Source of the DNA: Photobacterium ganghwense
GTDB taxonomy: Bacteria; Pseudomonadota; Gammaproteobacteria; Enterobacterales; Vibrionaceae
Direction of reading: 5' to 3'
Assembly: GCF_003025595.1 (NCBI RefSeq)
Contig: NZ_PYMI01000003.1
Span: 496,001 to 560,000 of the forward strand
DNA: 64,000 bases
Shown: piece after piece, positions 25,587-34,382 of the stretch
Layout of the letters: each line of letters starts with the position of its first letter
How positions within the stretch are numbered: the stretch's first letter is position 1
Translations under genes and position numbers: made by a program
Notes under the pieces: model-generated
What the model saw: the letters and a program-made list of their open reading frames with translations, nothing else
Told to the model about the DNA's origin: nothing
Database searches by the model: none

Positions 25587-27197
25587 TCAGTCTGCACGCT
25601 GATCGGCGAGAGGCTGCTGGCCATATACGCTGATTTCCGTACGCAAACCCTTAAGCAGGCTGACACACATCAGCAGGAGCACAAAGGCAAACGGCAGCGC
25701 TGTGGTCACCACTCCTGACTGCAATGCCTGCAAGGCTTCGGTGCCGCCAATCCACAGCATGGCAGCGGCAATGGCTCCTTCAACGGAGGCCCAGAAAATA
25801 CGTTGTGGAATCGGCGCGTCCACTTTGCCCCCGGCCGTAATGCTGTCGATCACCAGCGAACCGGAGTCCGAGGAGGTGATGAAGAACACGATGATCAGCA
25901 CAATCGAGATAACGGAAATCACCGAACCAAACGGCATCGCATCGTACACATGGAACAGAGTCAGTGAAATATCTGTCAGGCCATTAGCACCCAGTTCACC
26001 TACCTTATTTACGACCTGATCAATGGCAATCCCGCCAAACACCGCCATCCAAATCAGGGTCATCAGGGTTGGAATAAAGACAACGGCAATCAGGAACTCT
26101 CGCACTGTCCGGCCTTTCGACACCCGGGCAATGAACATGCCGACAAATGGCGACCAGGAAATCCACCATGCCCAGTAGAAGACCGTCCAGCCGTGCATCC
26201 AGGTGCTATCTTCACGACCATGCGGGTTGCTCAGCGGAACGATATTCTGCAGGTAACCCAGAATGGTGTCCGGCAGTGCCACAGAAACCACATCGAAACC
26301 TATCACCGTCACGAAAATTAGCAGTGCCAGAGCAAACAGCATGTTGATGTTACTCAGAATTTTCACCCCGCCATCAATCCCGCGCACCACAGAAATAATG
26401 GCCAGCACCGTGACAAAGGCAATCACCGCCATCTGCATTCCCAGCCCGCTGTTCAGGCCAAAAACATGGTTGATGCCGCTGGTGGCCTGCTGAGCACCCA
26501 AACCCAAAGAGGTCGCCAGACCAAACAGAGTCGCCAGCACTGCCATGATATCAATAGCATGACCCATCCAGCCCCAGGCCCGATCTCCTACCAGCGGATA
26601 GAAGATAGAACGCATCGATAATGGCAGGCCCTTGTTAAAGGCAAAAAAGGCCAGAGCCAGGGCGACGATGGCATACATGGCCCAACCATGGACTCCCCAG
26701 TGGAACATGGTTGCGCCCATTGCCAGCTGGCGGGCTTCGTCAGAGTAGGGTTCGACATTCAACGGCGTACCGAACCAGTCGGTAAAATACGCGGTGGGTT
26801 CAGCGACACCCCAGAAGAGCAGGCCGATACCCATACCAGCGGCAAACAGCATCGCCAGCCACGACCAGGTGGAGTGTTCAGGCTTTGCATCCACACCGCC
26901 AATTTTGATTTTCCCGTAGGGAGAGAGGATCAGCCCGAAACAGAACAACAGAAAAAAGTTAGCTGACCACATGAAAAGCAGATCGAAGTTTTCGATGATA
27001 CTCATTTTGACGCCATTGAGCGCATCCTTGGCTGTGTTGGCATCGACCGCCAGCAGGGCGGCGAGGAATAGCAGGATCAGACCGGCACTGATACCAAAAA
27101 CCGGGTTATGGACATCGAACCCCCATTTCTGAATATTGTCCTGTCCGACCTGATAATCGGTTGTTTCTATACTGTACTTCTTAAAAGAGTTATCCAT
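25587..27197 (-). CDS. BCCT-family betaine/choline/carnitine transporter
   Basis: A 536-residue secondary transporter with twelve hydrophobic helices. The glycine-rich helix AAGMGIGLLFWGVAEP and the signature WTVFYWAWWISWSPFVGMFIARVSKGRTVREF are diagnostic of BCCT proteins. GMGIG, as in BetP, as opposed to GMGID of CaiT, fits sodium-coupled betaine-type uptake. It would import compatible solutes for osmotic protection, expected in a marine bacterium. I place the start at ATG 27197; the frame extends 24 codons further, and a GAGGA sits about 16 nt upstream, so the exact start is open. The C-terminal tail is short, so it lacks the long osmosensing extension of BetP. Confidence 0.92.
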   Translation of the reverse strand: MDNSFKKYSIETTDYQVGQDNIQKWGFDVHNPVFGISAGLILLFLAALLAVDANTAKDALNGVKMSIIENFDLLFMWSANFFLLFCFGLILSPYGKIKIGGVDAKPEHSTWSWLAMLFAAGMGIGLLFWGVAEPTAYFTDWFGTPLNVEPYSDEARQLAMGATMFHWGVHGWAMYAIVALALAFFAFNKGLPLSMRSIFYPLVGDRAWGWMGHAIDIMAVLATLFGLATSLGLGAQQATSGINHVFGLNSGLGMQMAVIAFVTVLAIISVVRGIDGGVKILSNINMLFALALLIFVTVIGFDVVSVALPDTILGYLQNIVPLSNPHGREDSTWMHGWTVFYWAWWISWSPFVGMFIARVSKGRTVREFLIAVVFIPTLMTLIWMAVFGGIAIDQVVNKVGELGANGLTDISLTLFHVYDAMPFGSVISVISIVLIIVFFITSSDSGSLVIDSITAGGKVDAPIPQRIFWASVEGAIAAAMLWIGGTEALQALQSGVVTTALPFAFVLLLMCVSLLKGLRTEISVYGQQPLADQRAD

Positions 27198-27749
27198 ACA
27201 TTGTTTAAAAGTTTTGTCCTCAAAGCTTTGCTGTCGAATCAGCGCTATGGGATGACTCTGAAAACACAAACTAATTAGACCTCTAAATAGTTAAATGTGG
27301 CGAGAATGTTATCATTACCGTGGTTTTGAGACAAGCCTCCCGCTTTTTGGGTTGAGTTAACCAGCGTTTTCTTTGGGTTGTAGTGGTTGCTGGTGACGGT
27401 GTCGATTTTGATGCCGATACCATTAAATAATACAAGTATTGTGTACGAACCATTTGGTTTGGGATGAATTGAATTGAATTGAATTGAATTGGCTTGCTTT
27501 TGGTTGTTTTTCAGGGGTAGACAAGGGCTGAAACATAAACTGACACAAAAGCTGAGAAGGAAACTGTGTTTGGAACTGTGTACGGGACAGCTCTTGGGGA
27601 GAGCCTGTCGCAGGAAATGATGGGTTGGTGGTGGGTTGTGCCGACTAAATTGTGACGTCAGTGTATGAATACTATTCTTCAAGTTATTGATTGAATTAGG
27701 TTCTGTGAATAAAGTTGAGAGAGCAGAAATCAGATACAGGGAAGACAGG
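27198..27749. other. Divergent gap between BCCT gene and pxpA
   Basis: About 550 bp without a supported gene, holding the promoters of both flanking genes. It contains a pentamer repeat (27466-27490). A minus-strand frame of 187 codons (27275-27838) is low-complexity (many Ser, Pro and Asn, with FNSIHPKPN) and overlaps pxpA; I do not take it as a gene. Confidence 0.55.
27466..27490 (+). repeat. GAATT pentamer repeat x5
   Basis: Five perfect tandem copies of GAATT in the BCCT-pxpA promoter gap. Copy number changes here would alter promoter spacing for one of the two divergent genes. Confidence 0.95.
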
Positions 27750-28490
27750 ATGAAACTGAACTGTGATATGGGTGAAAGCTTCGGAAGCTGGCAGATGGGG
27801 CATGATGCGGCTGTGATGCCCTGGGTGGACATGGCCAATATTGCCTGTGGTTTTCATGCCTCGGACCCGGATCATATGGCCGCGACCGTGGCTCTGGCGA
27901 AACAGCATGGTGTAATGATTGGGGCGCATCCGGGATATGACGATAAACCAGGGTTTGGTCGCCGACATATCCCACATACCTCGCCGGCTATTACCCGGTT
28001 GGTGGCCTATCAGATCGGTGCTTTAGACGCCATTTGCCGGTTGCAGGATGCCACGGTGAGTTATGTCAAACCCCATGGCGCACTGTACAACGACATGATG
28101 GCCCACGAAGAGGTTTATCTGGCGATCCTGGAGGCGGTGGCCGGAATGAACCGTCACCGTGCTAAGCCGCTGGCGCTGATGATTCTGGCCAGAGCAGATA
28201 ACTCGCGCTATCAGGCGTTAGCTGAGGCACAAGGGGTGCCGCTTATCATGGAAGCGTTCGCAGATCGTGCCTATGACGAACAGGGGCTGCTGGTGGCCAG
28301 AAGCCAGCCGGGTTCGGTGTACCATGACAGTCAGCGTATTCGCCAGCAGGTTGCTGAGCTGACGAGCGGGAAGGTGACAACGGTCAGCGGTCGTTCGTTA
28401 GCATTGCAAGCCGATACGGTCTGCGTGCACGGCGATAATGAGGAGTCGATTGCCGTCGTGAAAACGCTGCACGAGGACATCCGTTCATGA
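27750..28490 (+). CDS. pxpA: 5-oxoprolinase subunit A (LamB/YcsF family)
   Basis: A 246-residue LamB/YcsF-family protein, one of three subunits of the prokaryotic ATP-dependent 5-oxoprolinase that opens 5-oxo-L-proline to glutamate. Motifs: LNCDMGESFG, ANIACGFHASDPD, IGAHPGYDD, VKPHGALYN and EAFADRAYDEQGLLVARSQPGS, all standard. ATG 27750 begins directly at the conserved MKLNCDMGE, with GGGA a few bases upstream; 21 extra codons upstream are out of family. It overlaps pxpB by 4 bp (ATGA), so the two are translationally coupled. Confidence 0.96.
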   Translation: MKLNCDMGESFGSWQMGHDAAVMPWVDMANIACGFHASDPDHMAATVALAKQHGVMIGAHPGYDDKPGFGRRHIPHTSPAITRLVAYQIGALDAICRLQDATVSYVKPHGALYNDMMAHEEVYLAILEAVAGMNRHRAKPLALMILARADNSRYQALAEAQGVPLIMEAFADRAYDEQGLLVARSQPGSVYHDSQRIRQQVAELTSGKVTTVSGRSLALQADTVCVHGDNEESIAVVKTLHEDIRS

Positions 28491-29209
28491 GAGGCTTGCA
28501 GCCGGTATCTGAAACCAACGCCATTCTCTATTTCGGTGACAAGATAGATCTGGCTCTGACTCCGCTGATTGGCAAGGTTGTTGATCATCTCCGGCTGATG
28601 TCGCATCCGGGGATCAGAGAAGTGATTCCCTCGTACACCTCCATTCTTATTGAATACCATCCTCTGCGTATGACGTTCGGTGAACTGGAGGAACTGATGG
28701 CGCAATCCGTCTCATTGGTTGAGGCTTCAGCTTCTGCCGGACGGGCAAGCCGCGCCAAGTCTGCCGGTTCTCGCCTGATCACCCTGCCTGTGTATTACGC
28801 GCCGGAAGTGGGGCCGGATTTAGCCGCGATTGCGGAGCGGAGCGGGCTGAGTATCGAGCAGGTGATTGAGCGTCACTATCAGCAGAGCTATACCGTGTGT
28901 GCCATTGGCTTTGCGCCGGGATTTGCCTTCCTCGCGGCGGTTGATGACAGTATTGCCACGCCTCGTCATGCGGAGCCCCGAAAACGTGTTCCGCCGGGCA
29001 GTGTAGGCATTGCCAACCATCAGACGGCGGTGTATCCCGCCGCTTCGCCGGGAGGGTGGCAAATCATTGGTAACTGCCCTCAACCACTTTTCCTGCCAGA
29101 TCAGCAACCGATGACGCCGTTTCAGGTTGGCGATACGGTCAAGTTTGCGCCGATCACCCGTCAGGCATTTCTTTCTCAAGGAGGTGAAATATGGCCGGAC
29201 TGGACATAA
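28487..29209 (+). CDS. pxpB: 5-oxoprolinase subunit B (KipI-like)
   Basis: A 240-residue member of the KipI/allophanate hydrolase subunit 1 family, partner of PxpC. The conserved C-terminal half reads CAIGFAPGFAFLAAVDD, then TPRHAEPRKRVPPGSVGIANHQTAVYPAASPGGWQIIGNCP. The start ATG lies inside the pxpA stop (ATGA) and the 3' end overlaps pxpC by 19 bp. The tight overlap supports a single complex made in fixed proportion. Confidence 0.96.
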   Translation: MRGLQPVSETNAILYFGDKIDLALTPLIGKVVDHLRLMSHPGIREVIPSYTSILIEYHPLRMTFGELEELMAQSVSLVEASASAGRASRAKSAGSRLITLPVYYAPEVGPDLAAIAERSGLSIEQVIERHYQQSYTVCAIGFAPGFAFLAAVDDSIATPRHAEPRKRVPPGSVGIANHQTAVYPAASPGGWQIIGNCPQPLFLPDQQPMTPFQVGDTVKFAPITRQAFLSQGGEIWPDWT

Positions 29210-30126
29210 TTCATCCCGGAATGCTGACGCTGATTCAGGATCTCGGTCGGTTTGGTGTCGCAGATCAGGGGCTCAGTCAGGGAGGCGCTATCGATTTACA
29301 TGCCAGTTGCTGGGCCAATTATCTGGTGGGTAACGAGGCGGGTGCTGCGGTACTGGAAATCACGTTGGGGCAAGCTGAGATTCGGTTTCAGTCCGATTGC
29401 CTGTTTGCGGTCACGGGAGCTGCAATGCCGCTTACATTGGACGGGGAAGCGATTGAGAACTGGCAATGTGTGCAGGCCAAGCAAGGGCAGACCCTTAAAT
29501 TCGGCTATGCACGAAGCGGTCTGCGGGCATATCTGGCTGTGCGTGGTGGACTGGATCTGCCTCTCGTTCTGGGCAGTCGGTCGGCAGTGGTACGTAATCA
29601 AATTGGCGGATTAAAAGCCGGGCAGCCGCTAGCGGCCGGGGATCGCCTGCATCTGAATCATGCGCAGGTTGCGCCAGTAAACGAGCTAGCCGGACGGCAG
29701 GCCGCCGCGCGGTTCGTACCGGATTATGCCGGGCCGGTTAGCCTCAGGGTGGTGGAATCCTACCAGCATCATGCTTTTCATGATGCTGAAAAAGCGCGGT
29801 TTTATAGCAGCGAGTACACCGTTAGTCAGGAAACTGATCGGATGGGTTGTCGTCTGAGCGGGCCGGCTGTGTACCCGTCGATGGACGGGATCATCTCGGA
29901 AGGCATCGCCCTTGGCGCGATACAGATTCCGCCAAACGGCCAGCCAATTGTACTGTTTAATGATCGTCAGACTCTCGGCGGTTATCCGAAGATAGGGTGT
30001 GTGGCCCGCATGGACCTCCCGCGTTTGGCTCAAGCCCGGCCGGGGACGACTGTGACATTTCGCCGGGCAAATCTGGATGATGTACAGCAGGAGTGGATCG
30101 CGTTTTCACGCTTTTTCGGACTGTAA
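29191..30126 (+). CDS. pxpC: 5-oxoprolinase subunit C (biotin-dependent carboxylase-like)
   Basis: A 311-residue KipA/allophanate hydrolase subunit 2 family protein. It shows LTLIQDLGRFGVADQGLSQGGAID near the N-terminus, YLAVRGGLDLPLVLGSRSA, and in the C-terminal half DRMGCRLSGPAVYP, IISEGIALGAIQIPPNGQPIVL and RQTLGGYPKIGCVARMDLPRLAQARPG. The start carries a strong AAGGAGGTG 4 nt upstream, located inside pxpB. It completes the pxpABC unit. A terminator follows at 30177, and a gamma-glutamylcyclotransferase-like gene comes next on the same strand. Confidence 0.96.
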   Translation: MAGLDIIHPGMLTLIQDLGRFGVADQGLSQGGAIDLHASCWANYLVGNEAGAAVLEITLGQAEIRFQSDCLFAVTGAAMPLTLDGEAIENWQCVQAKQGQTLKFGYARSGLRAYLAVRGGLDLPLVLGSRSAVVRNQIGGLKAGQPLAAGDRLHLNHAQVAPVNELAGRQAAARFVPDYAGPVSLRVVESYQHHAFHDAEKARFYSSEYTVSQETDRMGCRLSGPAVYPSMDGIISEGIALGAIQIPPNGQPIVLFNDRQTLGGYPKIGCVARMDLPRLAQARPGTTVTFRRANLDDVQQEWIAFSRFFGL

Positions 30127-30176
30127 TTTGTCTGATGAAATTGCTATGGTGGCGGCTCAGCCGCTTGGGGGGCTGT

Positions 30177-30209
30177 GAAAGGGGGCACAATGCGCTCCCT
30201 TTTTATATC
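30177..30209 (+). terminator. Terminator-like hairpin after pxpC
   Basis: AAAGGGGGC, short loop, GCGCTCCCTTTTT with one or two mismatches near the loop. It may partly separate pxpABC from the downstream gene. Confidence 0.65.
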
Positions 30210-30250
30210 CCCGGGAAGCGGTCACACCCCGTTTACGATAAAGGAGCCGT

Positions 30251-30802
30251 ATGTACATCTTTGGTTATGGAAGCTTAAACAACGCCCATTCACGCAGGCT
30301 GACAGGGCAAACTCAGGCCGCTATTCCCGCCACCGTCAAGGGATTGCAGCGACACTGGGGAAAAGTCGATGACAGTTACCGCATTGCGCCGCTGGTGGCG
30401 ATGCCGGGCGAAGGTGAGTGCAACGGCGTTTTGGTTCGGGTGGATGACGCCGCGTTAGCCAGTTTTGATATTCGCGAGCGGGGTTATCAGCGTATAGCGC
30501 TTGACCCGCTGCAACTTCGAACCACGCAGCCGATTGATACTAACCAGCCAATTTGGGTGTACACCAAAGAGTCACCAATGGCCCCTTGTGCCGTTCAGCC
30601 GATCATGCAGACTTATGTCGACACAGTGTTGGCCGGATGCCTGGCGATTTCCGAGCAGTTTGCCCAAACGTTTGTGGATACCACTATAGGCTGGCACCAT
30701 CCGCTGGAAAATGATCGCCTGCAGCCGAAATATGGCAACCATGCCGGGGTAGAAGAAAGTCATATTACCCATATTGATCGGCTGTTGGCGGCTATTCGCT
30801 AA
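30251..30802 (+). CDS. Gamma-glutamylcyclotransferase-like protein
   Basis: A 183-residue protein of the GGCT/ChaC-like fold. It begins MYIFGYGSLNN, the nucleotide-like YGSL loop of this family, and has the likely catalytic glutamate in FDIRERGYQRI. Family enzymes turn gamma-glutamyl compounds into 5-oxoproline plus the free amine or amino acid. It lies 125 nt after pxpC on the same strand, and PxpABC consumes 5-oxoproline, so the two may form one route from gamma-glutamyl compounds to glutamate. AAGGAG precedes the ATG. The exact substrate is unknown. Confidence 0.85.
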   Translation: MYIFGYGSLNNAHSRRLTGQTQAAIPATVKGLQRHWGKVDDSYRIAPLVAMPGEGECNGVLVRVDDAALASFDIRERGYQRIALDPLQLRTTQPIDTNQPIWVYTKESPMAPCAVQPIMQTYVDTVLAGCLAISEQFAQTFVDTTIGWHHPLENDRLQPKYGNHAGVEESHITHIDRLLAAIR

Positions 30803-30849
30803 TTCGTTTTTACCTCTGTTTACTGATTTTTTGACTGGCAACGTTCGTT

Positions 30850-31101
30850 ATGGCAAAACCCAATAAAAAAGGGCCAACTAAAACCGTCGATATTTTCTGC
30901 GCCGGGTGCCGCACCCAGCTGTTCAAGTATCGCAAGGGCGGTAAAGGGGCGCTGGTGAAATGCTTTAAAGAACGTATCGTCAAAGATTTCACGGTCGAGG
31001 AAGGGGTATGCCCGCAATGCGGTGTGCATTTTGCGCGGGATACCCTAATTCGTGGCGCACCCGCCCTTAAAATGGTGGGGGGGAAAGTGTCGATGAAGTA
31101 G
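30850..31101 (+). CDS. Small zinc-ribbon protein
   Basis: An 83-residue basic protein with two Cys pairs, IFCAGCRTQLFKY and GVCPQCGVHFARD, spaced like a rubredoxin-type zinc ribbon. The N-terminus (MAKPNKKGPTKT) is very lysine-rich. No ribosome site is strong (weakly purine-rich upstream), yet the motif pair makes it a real gene. Function unknown; RNA or protein binding is plausible. Its last 35 bp overlap the 3' end of the convergent DUF3108 gene. Confidence 0.85.
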   Translation: MAKPNKKGPTKTVDIFCAGCRTQLFKYRKGGKGALVKCFKERIVKDFTVEEGVCPQCGVHFARDTLIRGAPALKMVGGKVSMK

Positions 31102-31873
31102 CACTGCTGGCTGTTGTCTGGCTGAGGGTATTTACCCCGGGCGGACAATTAATGTTTTTGGTCAGCAGTACGGCTTTCACATCCACAATTTTACGTTGGT
31201 AAGTGGCACGAACGAGCTGATAGTCCACATCCGGCGAAAACCACATCACCAGCTTTCTGTCGCTCTTTCTGATTTGTTCAACCCGAATGGCTCTGACCGG
31301 ACCGAAATTGGAATCAATGGTTTCCTGCCCCTTCACCTGAAAGTAGTAATGGCTGACGTCATCCGACTCCTGCATTTTGTAGTCGAAAAAGGTTTTACCC
31401 TCAATCAGATCCAGACGCATCTGGCTGCCAATAGCATCCACATCCAGGATAGGTTTGTCGCTACTCTGAAAGGTCAGCTTCTCCCCGTCATTGCTCACGG
31501 TCGACTTCTTCGCATCCCGGGAAAAACTGGCGCGGGTCGTGCCGTCCATCAGACCGCTGATATTACGGTCGAACCCCTTTGACAGGAAAGATTGGTGCTG
31601 CGGGGACCAGTATACCTCGCTGGACTGTTTGAAGCGGGTCTTGGTCGCCAGCACATTGATGCTACTGTAAGAATTAACGATGGCCTCTTGATCTTGCCAG
31701 CGCAACGTGCGGCTGAGCTGGCCAATTCTCAGGTTATTGAAATACAGCTGGTAAGTGAGTGTCTTGGTACACTGATGAAAATTTTTGGGCGGCTCGGCAA
31801 GCGCAGGGCCGGCTGCAAAAAAAGAAACACCCGCTAAAAATGCGGCGCTAGTCGCTGATAATAATGGTTTCAC
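31067..31873 (-). CDS. DUF3108 domain periplasmic protein
   Basis: A 268-residue secreted protein. The N-terminus has a Sec signal peptide (LLSATSAAFLAGVSFFAAGPALA, cleavage near residue 26). The body matches what I know of DUF3108: LTYQLYFNNLRIGQLSRTLRW, then INVLATKTRFKQSSEVYW, SFLSKGFDRNISG and near the end VMWFSPDVDYQLVRATYQR. It probably forms a beta-rich barrel-like sheet in the periplasm. The start is the GTG at 31873, with GAGGTG upstream. The C-terminus is a Ser/Thr-rich tail which overlaps the zinc-ribbon gene on the other strand. Function unknown. It lies downstream of the acyl-CoA ligase after a stem-loop. Confidence 0.85.
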   Translation of the reverse strand: MKPLLSATSAAFLAGVSFFAAGPALAEPPKNFHQCTKTLTYQLYFNNLRIGQLSRTLRWQDQEAIVNSYSSINVLATKTRFKQSSEVYWSPQHQSFLSKGFDRNISGLMDGTTRASFSRDAKKSTVSNDGEKLTFQSSDKPILDVDAIGSQMRLDLIEGKTFFDYKMQESDDVSHYYFQVKGQETIDSNFGPVRAIRVEQIRKSDRKLVMWFSPDVDYQLVRATYQRKIVDVKAVLLTKNINCPPGVNTLSQTTASSATSSTLSPPPF

Positions 31874-31967
31874 GCAAACACCTCGTAGAAAACCAGCGGC
31901 CTGAGCCGTTATCTGGCGCGTTGAGCAACTGTATTTAAATTAGCAGGCGAAAGGTGTTGTGCCAACT

Positions 31968-31989
31968 CAGCCCGGCCAATGCCGGGCTG
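31968..31989. other. Stem-loop between ligase and DUF3108 genes
   Basis: Perfect 9-bp inverted repeat CAGCCCGGC/GCCGGGCTG with a CAAT loop, 11 nt past the ligase stop. No T-run follows on the minus strand, so it may be a processing or pausing element more than a full terminator. Confidence 0.55.
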
Positions 31990-31999
31990 AAAGGTGAGA

Positions 32000-33610
32000 T
32001 TATTTCAGCATACGTTTCAGGATTTTACCGGTTGCTGTCATCGGTAACTCTTCAACGATGTCAATCAGGCGAGGGTATTTATAGTCAGCCAGGCGGGCTT
32101 TACCCCACTGAACCAGTTCTTTTGCGCTGACCTTGGCACCGTCTTTAAGGATGACAAATGCTTTGGCTTCCTCTCCGTACGATTTGTGTGGTACGCCAAT
32201 GACGGCAATCATCTGGATATCCGGATGGGCCATGAAGGTTTCTTCGATATCCCGTGGGTAGATATTGAAGCCGCCACGGATGATCACTTCTTTTAGCCGA
32301 TCCACCACGTAGACATAGCCTTCCTCGTCTATCCGGACGATATCACCGGTATGCAGCCAGCCATTAACCACTGTTTTCGCTGTCTCTTCCGGCTTTTTAT
32401 AGTAGCCCTTCATCACGTTGTGACCACGGATCAGCAGCTCGCCTTCTGCCCCTGCCGGAACGGTGTTGCCCTGATCGTCGATAACCTTCATCGACACCCC
32501 AGCCAGTGGCTGGCCGATACTGCCGGGCTTACGCTCAAACTCAAGGTGGTTGAACGCGGCGACCGGAGACGATTCGGACAGGCCGTAGCCTTCAATCACC
32601 GGGACATTGAGCTTCTCTTCAAATTGTTTCAGCACTTCAACCGGCATGGAGGCACCGCCGGAAATGGCCACTTTCAGGTGCTTGGCAATCTCGATGATGT
32701 CTTCTCCACCGTGTTTTTCAGCAAAGGCCAGCAAGCCGATAAACATCGTGGGAACGCCGGCAATATGGGTGACCTTGTGCTCGTACATCTGCTGAATGAC
32801 CAGTTTCGGCACAAAGCGGGGGATCAGAACCAGAGCACTGCCTGCCAGCATCGAGGTGTTCAAGATCAGTGACTGACCGAAGGTGTGAAACAGCGGCAGA
32901 ATGGCCATGCTGACATCTGTGCCTTTCTGGTTCAGCAAAGCCTGGCATGCCTGGGCATTACACAGCATGTTGCTCTGGGTCAGTTCTGCGCCTTTGGCCC
33001 GGCCGGTGGTGCCGGAGGTGTAAAGAATCACGCAGGTATCTTCGGCACGGCGGAAAATCGCTTCAAAGTGATCGTTGTCGGTGTCGGTCAGCCAGCTACC
33101 GAAATTGTGGTATTGCGGAGCATTGTGTGTGGGTGCCGACTGCTCGTTCGGTTGCTCCGTCGGCAGTGCCATTTGCAGCTCAGAGCCGCTGGGAATGCAG
33201 ATAAAGTGCTGGCAGCGCTCAGCCTGAGAGAAGCCCTCGTAGCCGTATTCACCGCTCGGCAGGGCACTGTTGCCTTCGTAACAGATGAAGGCAATGGCAT
33301 CGCTGTCGTCCAGATGATAGGTCACTTCGGTGCCTTTCAGCATGACATTCAGCGGGACGGTGACCGCTCCGACTTTTTGGATTGCGTAGTACGCGATGAC
33401 AAAAGCCGGGTTATTCGGGCATGACAGCGCGATTTTATCATCGGGTTTGACGCCGAGGTTGCGCAGGTGGTTCGCCGCACGGTTAATGAGCGTATTGAGG
33501 GTACGGTAATCGAGTTTCTCGTCATTGAAAATGAGCGCGGTACGGTCGCCACGAAAGCTCGCATTACGTTCAATAAGTGTCGCCAGATTGTACATTGTCT
33601 TTTTTGTCAT
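32000..33610 (-). CDS. Long-chain-type acyl-CoA ligase (AMP-forming)
   Basis: A 536-residue member of the ANL adenylating enzymes that activates a carboxylic acid to acyl-AMP and then acyl-CoA. Visible motifs are the P-loop ILYTSGTTGRAKGAELTQ, the A5 motif EGYGLSESSPVAAFN, GWLHTGDIVRIDEEGYVYVVDRLKEVIIRGGFNIYPRDIE with the hinge Asp, and the adenylation lysine in TATGKILKRML. Residues about 125-175 form an unusual hydrophilic insertion (ESEYGYEG-like then PTEQPNEQSAPTHNAPQYHN) ahead of the P-loop. There is no signal peptide. It may serve fatty-acid uptake; the chain length is unknown. ATG 33610 lacks a clear Shine-Dalgarno, and an ATG five codons later is also possible. Confidence 0.9.
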   Translation of the reverse strand: MTKKTMYNLATLIERNASFRGDRTALIFNDEKLDYRTLNTLINRAANHLRNLGVKPDDKIALSCPNNPAFVIAYYAIQKVGAVTVPLNVMLKGTEVTYHLDDSDAIAFICYEGNSALPSGEYGYEGFSQAERCQHFICIPSGSELQMALPTEQPNEQSAPTHNAPQYHNFGSWLTDTDNDHFEAIFRRAEDTCVILYTSGTTGRAKGAELTQSNMLCNAQACQALLNQKGTDVSMAILPLFHTFGQSLILNTSMLAGSALVLIPRFVPKLVIQQMYEHKVTHIAGVPTMFIGLLAFAEKHGGEDIIEIAKHLKVAISGGASMPVEVLKQFEEKLNVPVIEGYGLSESSPVAAFNHLEFERKPGSIGQPLAGVSMKVIDDQGNTVPAGAEGELLIRGHNVMKGYYKKPEETAKTVVNGWLHTGDIVRIDEEGYVYVVDRLKEVIIRGGFNIYPRDIEETFMAHPDIQMIAVIGVPHKSYGEEAKAFVILKDGAKVSAKELVQWGKARLADYKYPRLIDIVEELPMTATGKILKRMLK

Positions 33611-33843
33611 TAATGATTTTGGCTCATTCTAATATAGCTGACGCCGCGCTGACGGATTTTTTGTGAAATTAAAATTTCACATGATTTTTTCGACATATTT
33701 TTATTCATAGATTCAGTCAGATAGCAACGAGACTGGTACGGTGTCTATGTGCCAGTTTTATGAATGTAGGTAACGTGATGAAAACAAAGAAGAAGGAAGC
33801 TTCGCGCTCTACACCATGTTTATGACGCTTTGATGGCGGTAAT

Positions 33844-33872
33844 TTGACGATATTTTAGCCGGGTCCTATTTT
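33844..33872 (+). promoter_or_regulatory. Promoter before small protein gene
   Basis: TTGACG (33844-33849), 17-nt spacer, TATTTT (33867-33872), 32 nt before the ATG of the small gene at 33905. Confidence 0.65.
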
Positions 33873-33904
33873 TAGTGGGGTTTAACTGACAGAGGTGTGG
33901 AAAG

Positions 33905-34126
33905 ATGAAGAAAATGAACTCGGCTTATCGTTTGCAAATCATCAAAAAAGTCGCGACTCGTCGGCGCCTGATGACCGGTGGTGACCCGATGGCCTGCCAC
34001 ATCTCTCAGTTATTGGAATCTCGCGATAGTCAGGATACTAATTTGGTTGAACACCACTTCAGCGGATGTCATTACGATGACAGAGTCGGCGGTTGGGTCA
34101 GCAATTTGTGGAGCTTGAAAAAGTAA
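33905..34126 (+). CDS. Small basic protein, unknown
   Basis: A 73-residue protein rich in Arg, Lys and His (KKVATRRRLMTGGDPMACHISQ, then NLVEHHFSGCHYDDRVGGW). Two Cys-His pairs (ACH and GCH) raise the possibility of a metal site, but spacing does not match a family I know. It has its own promoter upstream (33844-33872), a purine-rich ribosome site (GGAAAG) and a terminator about 90 nt downstream, so it is a plausible monocistronic gene. Function unknown. Confidence 0.6.
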   Translation: MKKMNSAYRLQIIKKVATRRRLMTGGDPMACHISQLLESRDSQDTNLVEHHFSGCHYDDRVGGWVSNLWSLKK

Positions 34127-34212
34127 TGGTTCTGACCTGATTTGGCCATTTTTGATCGTTGAATGGTCAAAACAGGACAGTATCGGGCGATACGCCAGAG
34201 TCTTCTCTGATG

Positions 34213-34244
34213 ATGCGGGCAAGTTCACTCTGCCCGCATTTTTT
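34213..34244 (+). terminator. Terminator after small protein gene
   Basis: ATGCGGGCA, 9-nt loop, TGCCCGCATTTTTT. Perfect 9-bp stem with six T. Confidence 0.9.
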
Positions 34245-34382
34245 ATGGGCGGTGTTTGCTGTCATCACTATGGGGTGTTAACACTGGCAAAATCAATGAC
34301 GAAAGGATTAAAACGGAGAAACACTGGCGATCGGCAATCGACTCAGGTACATTCCCCCGGTCTCAAAATTTTAGGTCGATGC

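Noticed and set aside
27275..27838. 187-codon minus-strand frame upstream of pxpA
   Set aside because: Low-complexity Ser/Asn/Pro-rich translation that runs through the GAATT repeat and antisense into pxpA.
34152..34382. N-terminal extension of the DUF2947 gene
   Set aside because: The extension crosses a strong terminator at 34213-34244, and the family start fits ATG 34383.
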